Source: Ferrimonas sediminum
Lineage (GTDB): Bacteria > Pseudomonadota > Gammaproteobacteria > Enterobacterales > Shewanellaceae
DNA length: 64,000 nt
Direction of reading: 5' to 3'
Assembly (NCBI RefSeq): GCF_900100175.1
Contig: NZ_FNEM01000005.1
Location: 81,679 to 145,678, forward strand
Part shown: positions 30,301 to 38,086 of the stretch, one piece after another
Layout: each line of letters begins with the position of its first letter
Position numbering within the stretch: position 1 is the stretch's first letter
Translations under genes and position numbers: made by a program
Notes under the pieces: generated by a model
Databases searched by the model: none
Seen by the model: the letters and a program-made list of their open reading frames with translations, nothing else
What the model was told of the DNA's origin: nothing

Positions 30301-32544
30301 TTACTCTTTGATGGCCACAGGAATGTCTCCGACACCCATCTGGCTCTTCTTACCGAGTCGACGCAGGTAAGCGATACCGGCCACAACCAGTACCACGATG
30401 GTACCGATGTGGAACAGGGCGTGGGCCGGCTCAATCGCCAGTCGGGACGCCTGATAGAACAGGGTCGCGGTGGCGTAAGCCAGAACAAAGGTGTACACCG
30501 CGCTGAATGCGGTCCAGCGGCTGCCAAATTCACCGGCCATGGCACCCAGAACCGCAGCACAAGGGGTGTACAGCAAGATGAACAGCAGGTAAGCAAAGGC
30601 CGCGGCGCGGGTTTCAAAGCCGGCTGCCAGGTTGCTCAGGGTCGCGGCTTCAAAGCCAAACTCTTCGCCCATGGCGGCGGTATCCTGGGCATCACCGATG
30701 TTCAGGCCCAGAGGATCGTCCCAGGCAATACCAAACAGGTTCTCAGGAATGGTCGCCAGACCTTCGTTCACGGCGCCCAGCAGGCTGTATTCACCGCCCT
30801 CTTCTTCAGCACCCTGGCTGTAGAGGCTGTTCAAGGTACCGACTACGGCTTCCTTGGCGAAGATACCGGTGATCACCCCGACCGTCGCCGGCCAGTTGTC
30901 TTCTTTAATGCCCATGGGATCAAACAGCGGCGTCACTACCTGGGAGGCGGCGGACAACACGGAGTTTTCCGAGTCCTGGTTACCAAAGCTGCCATCGGTA
31001 CCCATGGAGTTGAAGAAGCTGAGGATGGTTACCACAATCACGATGGTTTTACCGGCGCCCAGCACGAACTGCTTGGTACGCTGCCAGGTGCGACGGCCAA
31101 TGGCCCGCAGGGTTGGCATCTCATAATCCGGCAGCTCCATAAAGCCCTGGCTTGCCTGACCCGGCAGCAGGGTATGGCGCAGCAACAGGCCGGTCAGGAC
31201 CGCAGCAACGATGCCCACCAGATACAGCACAAACACCAGGTTCTGGCCGTTATCCGGGAAGAACGCCGCCACAAACAGGGCGTACACCGGCAGACGGGCA
31301 CCACAGGACATGAACGGGGCCATCATGGCGGTCACGATACGCTCGCGCTTGGTATCCAGGGAGCGGGTAGCGGTCACCGCCGGTACGTTACAACCGAAAC
31401 CGACGATAAGAGGCACAAACGCCTTACCAGGCAAACCGATCTTCTGCATCACGCCTTCGATAACGAAACCGGCGCGGGCCAGATAACCGGAGACTTCCAG
31501 AATACTCAATGCGATGTACAGGAAAGCCACAACCGGAATGAAGGTCGCAACGGTCTGAATACCGGCGCCCACACCGTCAGACACAATGGCCGACATCCAG
31601 TCCGGCAGGCCGGCATTGCCCATCAGCAGCGCGGTACCATCCACAAAAATGGCTCCGGCGACGATGTCGAAGAAATCGATGAAGGCCGCGCCGACGTTGA
31701 TGGCGAACATGAAGGTCAGATACATCATACCCAGGAAGATCGGCACGCCGGTCATCGGGCTGAGGGCGTACTTGTCCAGCTTCTCGGTCACCGACTGGTA
31801 GATGCTGGGTTGGGATACCGTCTCGCCGACCAGCTCACCAATAAACTGGTAACGGCGATCGGCGATGTGCTCCGCCGGACTCAGATCCGCAGCAACCAGC
31901 TTGTTGTATGCCTGCTGGGCGTCGGCATCGCTCTGGGACAACAACTTGCCGATGGCGCGGGCACGAACGTTGTCGAGTTGGGTCAACTCCTGCTCGATGG
32001 CGGCGTCGATACCAATAGACAACACCTCGGCGGCGGGCTTCGCGGCCATCTCGGCCATCGCCTGTTTTACCAGTTTGGGACCCTGTTCATTCTTGGCACT
32101 GATCTGGATCACTTTGCAACCCAGTCTGGCAGACAGAGCCTGAGCGTCTACTTCGACACCTCGACGATCGGTGACGTCGCCTTTGTTGAGTACCAGCAGC
32201 ATGGGCACATTGAGCTCACGCAGTTGGGTGGTCAGGTACAGGTTGCGCTCCAACTGAGACACATCCACCACATTGATCAACAGATCAACGTCATTACCTA
32301 ACAGGTAATCACGGCTGATCTTCTCATCAATAAAGCCTTCACCATCGGTCGCTTCCAGATCATACAGACCAGGCAGATCGGTGATCTCCACCGCAACGCC
32401 GTCCAGATCCAGCTTACCGACCTTTTTATCGACCGTCACACCGGCCCAGTTGCCCACGGACACATCATTGCCCGTCAGAGCGTTAAACAGGGTTGATTTG
32501 CCGGAGTTCGGATTACCGACAGCAACACAACGCATAGTAGTCAT
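30301..32544 (-). CDS. feoB: Ferrous iron transporter FeoB
   Basis: 747 residues: N-terminal G domain with GNPNSGKST (G1), GVTVDKKVG, DLPG (G3) and NKGD (G4), a helical GDI segment, then about nine membrane helices with the Gate motifs containing conserved Cys (GFGCNVPA, FMSCGARLPVY). It imports Fe(II) across the inner membrane under anaerobic conditions. It lies 3 bases after feoA. There is no feoC in the operon. Confidence 0.96.
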   Translation of the reverse strand: MTTMRCVAVGNPNSGKSTLFNALTGNDVSVGNWAGVTVDKKVGKLDLDGVAVEITDLPGLYDLEATDGEGFIDEKISRDYLLGNDVDLLINVVDVSQLERNLYLTTQLRELNVPMLLVLNKGDVTDRRGVEVDAQALSARLGCKVIQISAKNEQGPKLVKQAMAEMAAKPAAEVLSIGIDAAIEQELTQLDNVRARAIGKLLSQSDADAQQAYNKLVAADLSPAEHIADRRYQFIGELVGETVSQPSIYQSVTEKLDKYALSPMTGVPIFLGMMYLTFMFAINVGAAFIDFFDIVAGAIFVDGTALLMGNAGLPDWMSAIVSDGVGAGIQTVATFIPVVAFLYIALSILEVSGYLARAGFVIEGVMQKIGLPGKAFVPLIVGFGCNVPAVTATRSLDTKRERIVTAMMAPFMSCGARLPVYALFVAAFFPDNGQNLVFVLYLVGIVAAVLTGLLLRHTLLPGQASQGFMELPDYEMPTLRAIGRRTWQRTKQFVLGAGKTIVIVVTILSFFNSMGTDGSFGNQDSENSVLSAASQVVTPLFDPMGIKEDNWPATVGVITGIFAKEAVVGTLNSLYSQGAEEEGGEYSLLGAVNEGLATIPENLFGIAWDDPLGLNIGDAQDTAAMGEEFGFEAATLSNLAAGFETRAAAFAYLLFILLYTPCAAVLGAMAGEFGSRWTAFSAVYTFVLAYATATLFYQASRLAIEPAHALFHIGTIVVLVVAGIAYLRRLGKKSQMGVGDIPVAIKE

Positions 32545-32547
32545 TCG

Positions 32548-32778
32548 TTATCCCTCTACGTGAATCTGCGCAGCCAGACGATTGTTCAGGCACAAGCTTG
32601 CACCCCGAACTTTAAGTTGTACTGCGCCACCCAGCGGTGCCGAACGTACCATCTGGACTTCACTGCCTGTCGTGAAGCCCAATGCCATCAAGCGACGCTT
32701 CAGGGTCAGAGGCATGCTCTGATCACCCAAACGTTTCACACTTGCGCTTTGTCCTAACCCCAACTCCGATAAAACCAT
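32548..32778 (-). CDS. feoA: Ferrous iron transport protein FeoA
   Basis: 76 residues from the ATG at 32776-32778 (MVLSELGLGQSA); a 15-residue upstream extension is unlikely. SH3-like fold with LKRRLMALGFTTGSEV and a C-terminal CLNNRLAAQIHVE strand. Small cytosolic partner required for full FeoB activity. Confidence 0.92.
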   Translation of the reverse strand: MVLSELGLGQSASVKRLGDQSMPLTLKRRLMALGFTTGSEVQMVRSAPLGGAVQLKVRGASLCLNNRLAAQIHVEG

Positions 32779-32877
32779 TGTGCTACCTGTATCTAAATGG
32801 GAATTGATTTCATTTACAGTCAAGTATACACAAGGAAATGCAAAAATCCTTGACCTAGCTCGCCGTTTTGCACGTCA

Positions 32878-32896
32878 AATAATAATAATTCCTATT
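32878..32896. promoter_or_regulatory. Candidate Fur box upstream of feoA
   Basis: The 19 bases from 32878 match the consensus GATAATGATAATCATTATC at 13 of 19 positions, counted by eye, 100-118 bases before the feoA start codon. Confidence 0.4.
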
Positions 32897-33041
32897 TTAT
32901 TAACGTGTTCGACCTATTTTTTTCTTGCCACCCTGCCCAGTGAATTTCCAACGGAGAAACTGGGATCTGGATCACAAGCCAAAAAAGAGAGGGCGAATGG
33001 AATTCAAAGTTTTGAGACTCCCCTCAATTTGCTCGTTCAGC

Positions 33042-33057
33042 CGTGACCCCTGTCACA
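33042..33057. promoter_or_regulatory. Candidate CRP site upstream of satP
   Basis: CGTGA-CCCCTG-TCACA matches the CRP consensus TGTGA-N6-TCACA at 9 of 10 positions. It lies 85-100 bases before the satP start codon. Confidence 0.65.
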
Positions 33058-33141
33058 TCGAAAAATCAAATGACCATTTTATAATCCGCCCTTAATTCAG
33101 GCGTTTGCGCCACAATTTATTAACACAGTTTAGGTAAACTC

Positions 33142-33750
33142 ATGACACAAAAGATTGCAAACCCGGCTCCACTGGGGCTGATGGGGTTCGGCATGACCAC
33201 TATCCTGCTTAACATCCACAACGCAGGATATTTCCCTATCGATAGCATGATTCTTGCTATGGGTATCTTCTTTGGTGGCATCGCCCAGATCATTGCCGGC
33301 ATTATGGAGTACCGCAATGGCAATACTTTTGGTACCACGGCCTTTACTTCCTACGGCTCTTTCTGGCTGACCCTGGTGGGCCTGATTCTGATGCCTAACA
33401 TGGAGATCGGCGTGGCTGGCAGCCCGCACCACTTCATGGGCTGGTACCTGAGCTTGTGGGGCCTGTTTACCGGCTTTATGTTCATTGCTACCCTGGCCAA
33501 CTACCCTCGCGCCAAGCAGTTTATCTTCGGCAGCCTGACCGTGCTGTTCTTCCTGCTGGCGGCCCGCGATTTCACCGGCAGTGCCCTGATCGGCACCATC
33601 GCCGGCTTTGAAGGTATCCTCTGTGGTGCCAGCGCCGTTTACCTGGCGATGGCCACCATCATCAACGGCGAGTATGGTCGCACCATCATGCCCATCGGCG
33701 AGCTCAAGCGCCCTGCTGCGGCCCAGGCAAACGTGGCCATGGCCCACTAA
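33142..33750 (+). CDS. satP: Acetate/succinate transporter SatP (YaaH family)
   Basis: 202 residues, six predicted membrane helices, with the family signature NPAPLGLMGFGMTT near the N-terminus and the FGTTAFTSYGSFW segment. Imports or releases acetate (and succinate) with protons. The CRP site above fits catabolite control. It converges with cooA. Confidence 0.92.
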   Translation: MTQKIANPAPLGLMGFGMTTILLNIHNAGYFPIDSMILAMGIFFGGIAQIIAGIMEYRNGNTFGTTAFTSYGSFWLTLVGLILMPNMEIGVAGSPHHFMGWYLSLWGLFTGFMFIATLANYPRAKQFIFGSLTVLFFLLAARDFTGSALIGTIAGFEGILCGASAVYLAMATIINGEYGRTIMPIGELKRPAAAQANVAMAH

Positions 33751-33767
33751 TTCGCTTCCTGAACAAT

Positions 33768-33800
33768 AAAAAACCGGCTCAATGAGCCGGTTTTTTTTTT
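33768..33800. terminator. Bidirectional terminator between satP and cooA
   Basis: AAAAAACCGGCTC-AAT-GAGCCGGTTTTTTTTTT; ends satP on the plus strand and cooA on the minus strand. Confidence 0.9.
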
Positions 33801-33804
33801 CACT

Positions 33805-34479
33805 TCAGTCGTCATCGCCTTCCAGCAGGCCCCTAAGCACATCTGGCTCAGGCACTCGATAACGGCCGCGGCCTAACCGAACCAGATGGCCATCTTTAAT
33901 CAAGGTATTGAGCAGCGACGACGCGGTCTGTCTGGTGGTGCCGATCAGCAGGGAGATCTCCTCCATGTTGAGGTCACATTCAAACTCGGTGCCCGCTTCG
34001 GTTTGCTTGCCCTGTTCGTCCGCCAGAGATAACAAAAACTCCACCAACCGGTAGCGGACATCGTGGAACATGATCCCCTCGATGACATCCAGAGTCCCCC
34101 CCAACACCTGACCGAGGATCCCGGTCATCACCAGCGACACTTCGGGAAAGCGAACCACCTCTTCACGAAACCGCGCCACACTGATAGCCATGATAGTGGC
34201 CTCCTTACAGGCCTCTATCATCACCCGGGTATGGGTACTGAACAGATCCCCGGGCTCCAGAAAGCACAAGGTAAACTCTTTCCCCTCATAGGAGAGGAAG
34301 ATCCGCAATCGCCCGGACACCACAATGAAGACCTCATTGCTTTGCTGGTCCGGCGAGCTCACCAGGTTGCCGCGGGCAAACTGACGAGCCTGAAAGCCGG
34401 AAAGAAAACCTTTGTATTGAGGCGCCTTTAACAGCTCAATCATATTGAACTTGGACAGTCTCATTTTCGATTGCACCAC
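33805..34479 (-). CDS. cooA: CO-sensing haem transcription activator CooA (Cys-to-Ser variant)
   Basis: 224 residues, CRP/FNR family: N-terminal effector domain, long dimer helix, HTH (IGTTRQTASSLLNTLIKDG). The closest match from memory is CooA of Rhodospirillum rubrum and Carboxydothermus: SGRLRIFLSYEGKEFTL, EPGDLF-S-T-H-T and MFHDVRYRL are all in register. H83 equals the Fe(II)-haem ligand His77 of R. rubrum; the ferric-state ligand Cys75 is replaced by Ser (S81). Tandem GTG codons (34477-34479, 34474-34476) follow AGGAG; the first gives Met-Val-Gln, so Met removal could expose Val as the amine ligand CO displaces. It lies 84 bases downstream of cooH on the same strand and should activate both coo operons. 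Confidence 0.92.
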   Translation of the reverse strand: MVQSKMRLSKFNMIELLKAPQYKGFLSGFQARQFARGNLVSSPDQQSNEVFIVVSGRLRIFLSYEGKEFTLCFLEPGDLFSTHTRVMIEACKEATIMAISVARFREEVVRFPEVSLVMTGILGQVLGGTLDVIEGIMFHDVRYRLVEFLLSLADEQGKQTEAGTEFECDLNMEEISLLIGTTRQTASSLLNTLIKDGHLVRLGRGRYRVPEPDVLRGLLEGDDD

Positions 34480-34563
34480 CGCACTCCTGTATTCGCCCTT
34501 TATGGGATCTGGGCCGTTAACCGCTTGGCGGGGCAGCGGGCTGCCACCGCGTTCGACGACGGA

Positions 34564-35646
34564 CTATCGTTCTGTGCATGAGATACAGGGGTCGATGCTG
34601 TTCACCATTAACGGCACATCGGCGATCTTCTCCCCCGCCATCATGGTCTGCAGTGCATCCCAGTTGGGGTAGCTGGGTACCCGCCATTTCAGGCGCTCCG
34701 GTTTGTCACTGCCGTCGGTGCGCAGATAATAAATTAACTCGCCCCGGGGCGCTTCACTTTTTGCGATGGCTTCTCCGGCGGGAATGCTGGGCAGGGCCGT
34801 GATGGCAATGGGCCCCTGAGGCAGCTTGGCCAAACATTGCAAAATCAAATCCAGTGCCACCAACACCTCATCGATACGAACCATGGCCCGAGACCACACA
34901 TCGCCACCGCTGCGGGTCTGAATCTCCATGTCCAACTGGTCATAGATGGCGTAACTGGCCTGAACCCGAACGTCGTAGGCCAGACCGGAAGCCCGGGCCA
35001 CCGGCCCCACCAGACCGTAGTCCTTTACGTCCTCCAGAGTCAGCACACCAACCCCCTGGGTCCGCGACACAATGAAATGGTCGCTGTCATACAACGCCTT
35101 GATCTCCTCCACTGCCGGTATCATTCCCTGAACCTTATCAATCAGGTACGCCACTTTGTCGGCATCCAGGTTGTATTTCACCCCACCTATGCAGTTGGCG
35201 CCAAGATCCATGCGGTTTCCATACACGGTCTCCTTAACGTCCTGCATCACCTCCCGGGTTTCCAGCACGTGCATAAACAGGGAATCAAAGCCGATGATGT
35301 GGGCCATGATCCCCACATTGAACAGGTTCGACGCCACCCGCTTAACCTCATCGGCAATCACCCTCAGGTACTGGGCCCGCAGCGGCACCTCGATGCCGCC
35401 AATGGTTTCCAGGGCCATGCAGTAGGTGGTGGGGTGACTGTTGGAGCACAGGGAACACAAACGTTCGGTCAGGGTGATGTTCTGATAGAAGTTTCGCTTT
35501 ACCGCCAGATACTCCAGGCCTCGATGCACATGACCGGCGGTAATGTCGATGCCCTTGATGGTTTCCCCCTCCACCTCAACCTTGAAGTACATCGGCTCTT
35601 CCAGGGCCACATGCAATGGGCCCACAGGTACCTTATAGCTGCTCAT
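34564..35646 (-). CDS. cooH: CO-induced hydrogenase large subunit CooH
   Basis: 360 residues from the ATG at 35644-35646. Homologous to complex I NuoD and Ech large subunits, but it keeps both [NiFe]-binding pairs: RLCSLCSNSH (C64, C67) and DPCISCTER (C354, C357) at the very end. It holds the active site that reduces protons to H2. The chain ends three residues after the last Cys, leaving no C-terminal extension for a maturation protease to remove. The start overlaps cooU by 4 bases. Last gene of cooMKLXUH. Confidence 0.94.
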   Translation of the reverse strand: MSSYKVPVGPLHVALEEPMYFKVEVEGETIKGIDITAGHVHRGLEYLAVKRNFYQNITLTERLCSLCSNSHPTTYCMALETIGGIEVPLRAQYLRVIADEVKRVASNLFNVGIMAHIIGFDSLFMHVLETREVMQDVKETVYGNRMDLGANCIGGVKYNLDADKVAYLIDKVQGMIPAVEEIKALYDSDHFIVSRTQGVGVLTLEDVKDYGLVGPVARASGLAYDVRVQASYAIYDQLDMEIQTRSGGDVWSRAMVRIDEVLVALDLILQCLAKLPQGPIAITALPSIPAGEAIAKSEAPRGELIYYLRTDGSDKPERLKWRVPSYPNWDALQTMMAGEKIADVPLMVNSIDPCISCTER

Positions 35647-36167
35647 TGCGCGTCTCCCTTGGTGATCATGATTTTCTCCCACAACGCCTTGGTGCTGGCG
35701 GCGTTAACCAGGTCGGAGTAGGGGATGAAACGTTGCAGCACCGCCGGGTCGATGTTTTCATCGATGAACAGGCGCCGAGGATTCGGGTGACCGGTCACCT
35801 CGATCTGATACAGCTCCATAAATTCGCGTTCGTTCCAATCGGCATTGCGAAATACACCGGTCAGAGACGGGATGGTGCGAGGCGCGGCGGCCACCGTCAC
35901 TGTGGCGGTCAGGGTATCGCCATCCAGATCGAAGTGATAGGCAATCTCCAGCCCATCGGGCTGCTGCTTAATCTGGTAGGCAGTGATGGTGCTGAGCCGC
36001 CCGCCCAACACCTTGATCAAGCGTGCCATGGGCAGAATCTGCGCCGCATCACTCAGTCGGCACCAGGCCACAGTCACACCTTTGCCGTTGGTGCTCTGGG
36101 ACCAGTCGACCGGTTGTCTGAGGCTGTTACCCAGGCTGGCGGCCACACTTTGGAACATCGGGGTCAT
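35643..36167 (-). CDS. cooU: CO-induced hydrogenase subunit CooU (NuoC-like)
   Basis: 174 residues from the ATG at 36165-36167 (AAGGAGAATTGCT upstream). It contains the NuoC/30-kDa signature IPSLTGVFRNADWNEREFMELYQIEVTGHP broken by short variable parts, and ends with FIPYSDLV. A peripheral subunit of the membrane hydrogenase that links the large subunit to the module. ATGA overlaps join it to cooX upstream and cooH downstream, so translation is coupled. Confidence 0.9.
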   Translation of the reverse strand: MTPMFQSVAASLGNSLRQPVDWSQSTNGKGVTVAWCRLSDAAQILPMARLIKVLGGRLSTITAYQIKQQPDGLEIAYHFDLDGDTLTATVTVAAAPRTIPSLTGVFRNADWNEREFMELYQIEVTGHPNPRRLFIDENIDPAVLQRFIPYSDLVNAASTKALWEKIMITKGDAQ

Positions 36168-36676
36168 AGCAATTCTCCTTTGGTCAACTGCCGAGCCGAG
36201 CGTTGGCGCCGGCAGTCCGGACATAAGCGGGACAGGGATTCAATGGCGGCGTTGGAACCGGCATACGCCCGGCCAATCAGGCGCTCGGTGGTAGGAACCA
36301 TCGCCACCTGACAGCCTTCACAAGGCAGGCGCCGCACCACGCCCTGCTCCACCATGGTGTACTTCTCCTGCTGCGGGTGCGCCAGGTGCCAGTCCTGAGT
36401 CATTCGAATCGCGCCGGGGACACAGTAGTGCTCGCACAGGCCACAAAAGGCGCAGCTGTTGTGCCACAGGTGAAACTTCAAGCCCGCATCGGTCTCCTGA
36501 AAACGGATGGCGCCACCGGCACACACGTACTCACACATGCGACAGCCAGTGCAACGACTGGCATCAAACTCGATGCGGCCCCGCAGTGCCTTCGGCGTAA
36601 AGGTGTCGCCGAAGGGAAAGGGATCCGTGGACGGCCCTTTGAGCAGATTTCGAAACAGCAGTTTTACAATTCCCAT
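36164..36676 (-). CDS. cooX: CO-induced hydrogenase ferredoxin subunit CooX (NuoI-like)
   Basis: 170 residues with two [4Fe-4S] motifs, CTGCRMCEYVC and CAFCGLCEHYCVP, in the NuoI arrangement. A C-terminal extension adds CEGC and CPDC pairs, which could bind zinc or a further cluster. It carries electrons from CooF to CooL. It lies 8 bases after cooL. Confidence 0.92.
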   Translation of the reverse strand: MGIVKLLFRNLLKGPSTDPFPFGDTFTPKALRGRIEFDASRCTGCRMCEYVCAGGAIRFQETDAGLKFHLWHNSCAFCGLCEHYCVPGAIRMTQDWHLAHPQQEKYTMVEQGVVRRLPCEGCQVAMVPTTERLIGRAYAGSNAAIESLSRLCPDCRRQRSARQLTKGELL

Positions 36677-36684
36677 GGGACCTC

Positions 36685-37113
36685 CTATAGCCGGGTTTTC
36701 CAGATTTCAATCGCCTGGGCAATGCCTTCGATGATCGCCTGCGGCCGCGGCGGACAGCCGGGCACATTGACGTCCACATCGAAATAGCGATCGATAGGCC
36801 CTTCGATGGCATAGCTGTCGCGGAACACCCCACCGGAGATGGGACAGATCCCCACCGCCACCGTCACCTTGGGATCGGGAATTTCGGCGTACACCCGCAA
36901 GACCTTGTCTTTAACCCGGGCGGTCAACGGCCCGGTGATCAGCACAATGTCGGCGTGCTTGGGACTGCCGCAATACTGGCAGCCGAGACGCTCCACGTCG
37001 TAGCGGGGAATGCAGGCGGTAGTTGCCAACTCCACGTCACAGCCGTTGCAGGAACCGGCATTAATGCGGTACAACCAGGGCGAGCGTACCGCCGTGTTGG
37101 AAAACAGTTTCAT
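36685..37113 (-). CDS. cooL: CO-induced hydrogenase small subunit CooL (NuoB-like)
   Basis: 142 residues. Cys ligands of the proximal [4Fe-4S] cluster appear in AGSCNGCDVE (C22, C25), in VGICPISGG and in GCPPRPQAI, as in NuoB/Ech small subunits. An additional CQYC pair (C45, C48) is present. It passes electrons to the [NiFe] site in CooH. It lies 13 bases after cooK. Confidence 0.94.
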   Translation of the reverse strand: MKLFSNTAVRSPWLYRINAGSCNGCDVELATTACIPRYDVERLGCQYCGSPKHADIVLITGPLTARVKDKVLRVYAEIPDPKVTVAVGICPISGGVFRDSYAIEGPIDRYFDVDVNVPGCPPRPQAIIEGIAQAIEIWKTRL

Positions 37114-37126
37114 AGATACCTCTCGC

Positions 37127-38086
37127 TCATGCGGCGGCCACCACCAGAATCAAACTCAGCACCCCGAGCAGCTCCGGCCATTTGAAATAAAAAATAAACG
37201 CCTGATCCATCCGCATTCTTCCCACCGACGCCCGCAGCGCCGTCTTGGCCACCAGAAACAGGCCCAGACATTTGAGCAGGTGCGTCAACAGCGGCCACAG
37301 CCCCTCCCCCACGGACGGCCAGAACATCACCACCCCCAGGCTCAGCACCAACATGGTTTTCAGGGTCGACATCAACTTGAACATCGCCAGTGCCGGTCCG
37401 GAATACTCCAGCAAGGGGCCTTCAAGAATCTCCGACTCCGCCTCAGGAATATCGAACGGGGCCACCCCCAGGTTGGCCGGTATCACGCTCAGAAACGCCA
37501 GCAGGGCTGGCCACATCAACGGGTCGGTAATGTAGGCGCCGTGGCCCTGTTGCCAGGCCACCACCTCATTCAGCGACAGGCTGATCGGCTCACCCAGACC
37601 CGCGCCGGTACGAATGGCCACGCTGATCAGCACCAACAGCAACGGGCCTTCGTACGCCAGCATCAACGACATCTCACGGGAGAAGCCGATGGCACCGAAG
37701 GTCGAGCCGGACGCGGAGCCGGCCAACATGATGACAATGGCCGGCACCGCCAGCAGATACAGCAACACCAGCAAGTCCCCCAGCGCCTGCGGCGGCTGAT
37801 ACATGCCGGGAATGGGCACCAGGGCGACGGCCACCATCATGGCGCAGACACCGGCCGCCGGCAGGTACAGAAACAGCCCGGTCATCGCCTGCTCCGGTAC
37901 CATGGATCGCTTTTGCATCAACTTGGCAATGTCATAAAAAGGCTGCAGCAGCGGTGGGCCGATGCGCCGCTGCAGACGCGCCACCACAATCCGATCTACC
38001 CCTTTAAACAGCAGCCCGACGAACAAGGCGCCCATCCCCAGCGGCAATACCCACAGGGGTGACAACAAGGCCAACAACTCACTCAT
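37127..38086 (-). CDS. cooK: CO-induced hydrogenase membrane subunit CooK (NuoH-like)
   Basis: 319 residues and about eight TM helices, NuoH/HycD/Ech-B family; signature VDRIVVARLQRRIGPPLLQPFYDIAKL near the N-terminus (two short motifs) and PFDIPEAESEILEGPLLEYSG later, the conserved acidic loop facing the soluble arm. It anchors CooLXUH to the membrane and couples to proton translocation. It overlaps cooM by 8 bases. Confidence 0.94.
   Translation of the reverse strand: MSELLALLSPLWVLPLGMGALFVGLLFKGVDRIVVARLQRRIGPPLLQPFYDIAKLMQKRSMVPEQAMTGLFLYLPAAGVCAMMVAVALVPIPGMYQPPQALGDLLVLLYLLAVPAIVIMLAGSASGSTFGAIGFSREMSLMLAYEGPLLLVLISVAIRTGAGLGEPISLSLNEVVAWQQGHGAYITDPLMWPALLAFLSVIPANLGVAPFDIPEAESEILEGPLLEYSGPALAMFKLMSTLKTMLVLSLGVVMFWPSVGEGLWPLLTHLLKCLGLFLVAKTALRASVGRMRMDQAFIFYFKWPELLGVLSLILVVAAA

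Noticed and set aside
30409-32301. A 630-codon open frame antisense to feoB
   Set aside because: It mirrors feoB exactly, has low-complexity His/Gln/Gly-rich translation and no RBS. It is a by-product of GC-rich codon use.
34480-34563. A separate CooA box or strong terminator between cooH and cooA
   Set aside because: No TGTCA-type palindrome is present and the GGCAGC/GCTGCC hairpin lacks a T-run, so cooA may be partly expressed by read-through from cooH.
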